The position numbers were made by a program, and so were the translations under genes. A stretch of DNA of 7,465 nt from Gammaproteobacteria bacterium (GTDB taxonomy: Bacteria; Pseudomonadota; Gammaproteobacteria; Steroidobacterales; Steroidobacteraceae): contig PMMB01000241.1 in the NCBI GenBank assembly GCA_003165495.1, forward strand, positions 3,726-11,190, written 5' to 3'. The notes beneath the pieces were generated by a model. The model was not told the origin of the DNA. It was given only the letters and a program-made list of their open reading frames with translations, and did not search any database. This document shows positions 6,953-7,465 of this stretch, piece by piece (positions within the stretch are counted from its first letter, which is position 1; every line of letters begins with the position of its first letter).

Positions 6953-7465
6953 TGTTTCCGACCATTCTTTTTTTCATATTCGCCGCTATCCTGGTCTCGG
7001 CCGCGCTCGGCGTCATCCTGGCCCGAAACCCGGTGTACTCGGCGTTGCTCTTAGTGCTGTGCTTCTTCAACAGCGCCGTCATCTGGCTGCTGCTGGACGC
7101 GGAGTTCTTAGGGATCGTGCTGGTGCTGGTATACGTCGGCGCCGTGATGGTGCTATTCCTGTTCGTGGTCATGATGCTCGATGTGAACATCGCGGAACTG
7201 CGCAAGGGGTTGGCGAACTACTGGCCCCTGGCGGTCGCGGTCGCAGGCTTCGTGGTCTTCGCCATGATCAACATCATCGTAGTGAAGCACCTCGGCGGCA
7301 TGAACATGAGAACGGCGCCCGCGCTGGCCGCCAATTATTCGAATACGCGAGATCTGGGCACGGCCTTGTTCACGCGCTATGCCTATCCTGCGCAGATCGC
7401 CGCGGTCATTCTGCTGGTGGCGAGCGTCGCCGCCATCGTATTGACGCTGCGGCGGCGCACGGGCG
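6952..7465 (+). CDS. nuoJ: NADH-quinone oxidoreductase subunit J, 5' part (ND6-like, cut by window edge)
   Basis: The frame opens with ATG at 6952 in a TGATG overlap with the nuoI stop and stays open for 171 codons to the right edge, where it is cut by the window. NuoJ is the ND6 homologue, a membrane subunit that couples quinone chemistry to proton movement. Five hydrophobic segments can be seen at about 3-24, 29-48, 53-77, 91-112 and 146-166. The third, beginning after AEFLG and reading IVLVLVYVGAVMVLFLFVVMM, is the most conserved part of the family; it is the helix with the pi-bulge that changes shape in the catalytic cycle. A hydrophilic loop (114-143) and an Arg-rich end (167-169, LRRRTG) follow, so most of the protein is present and probably only a short soluble tail is missing. 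No Shine-Dalgarno sequence precedes the start, suggesting coupling to nuoI. Confidence 0.95.
   Translation, partial: MFPTILFFIFAAILVSAALGVILARNPVYSALLLVLCFFNSAVIWLLLDAEFLGIVLVLVYVGAVMVLFLFVVMMLDVNIAELRKGLANYWPLAVAVAGFVVFAMINIIVVKHLGGMNMRTAPALAANYSNTRDLGTALFTRYAYPAQIAAVILLVASVAAIVLTLRRRTG

Noticed and set aside
1..7465. Search for an inserted accessory gene, defence system, mobile element or novel system within the operon.
   Set aside because: Every base is accounted for by conserved nuo genes in canonical order, and no gap exceeds 15 bases. There is no transposase, inverted repeat pair, integrase or foreign-looking segment.

Overview
The window is an uninterrupted stretch of the nuo operon, which encodes the proton-pumping NADH:ubiquinone oxidoreductase (respiratory complex I, NDH-1). 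All genes lie on the + strand in the canonical order nuoC (3' end only), nuoD, nuoE, nuoF, nuoG, nuoH, nuoI and nuoJ (cut by the right edge). The largest intergenic gap is 15 bases. There is no non-coding stretch, RNA gene, mobile element, CRISPR array, promoter or terminator that I can support; the operon promoter and terminator must lie outside the window.

The organism is most likely a GC-rich (about 60% by eye) proteobacterium. The nuoC and nuoD genes are separate rather than fused as in Escherichia coli. NuoG has the N1b, N4 and N5 iron-sulfur ligands but lacks the extra N7 cysteines of the E. coli and Thermus type. NuoD, NuoH and NuoI resemble the beta/gammaproteobacterial form, as in Xanthomonadales- or Nevskiales-like lineages. 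The class-level assignment is a recollection-based inference, not a search result.

Layout: 1-120 is the end of nuoC, and 113-1366 is nuoD; together with the upstream nuoB product these form the connecting module where quinone is reduced. Positions 1363-5387 hold nuoE, nuoF and nuoG, the NADH-oxidising module: FMN and NADH sit on NuoF, the N1a cluster on NuoE, N3 on NuoF, and N1b, N4 and N5 on NuoG. Positions 5388-6464 hold nuoH, the membrane anchor of the quinone tunnel. Positions 6464-6952 hold nuoI, the ferredoxin-like subunit with N6a and N6b. Positions 6952-7465 hold the start of nuoJ, a proton-channel membrane subunit. Electrons run NADH, FMN (F), N3 (F), N1b, N4 and N5 (G), N6a and N6b (I), N2 (on NuoB, outside the window) to ubiquinone at the NuoB/D/H interface, and this drives proton pumping through the membrane arm.

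Most genes are joined by stop/start overlaps or abutment (8, 4, 0, 1 and 1 bases), consistent with translational coupling and fixed subunit stoichiometry. Only nuoF and nuoG have short gaps (15 and 8 bases).

I looked for an undescribed system and did not find one: this is an ordinary, intact core-metabolism operon. The points worth a second look are small: a 4-codon micro-ORF bridging nuoE and nuoF, a 12-bp tandem repeat that encodes an Ala-rich NuoF tail, and an in-frame, zero-gap nuoG/nuoH junction.
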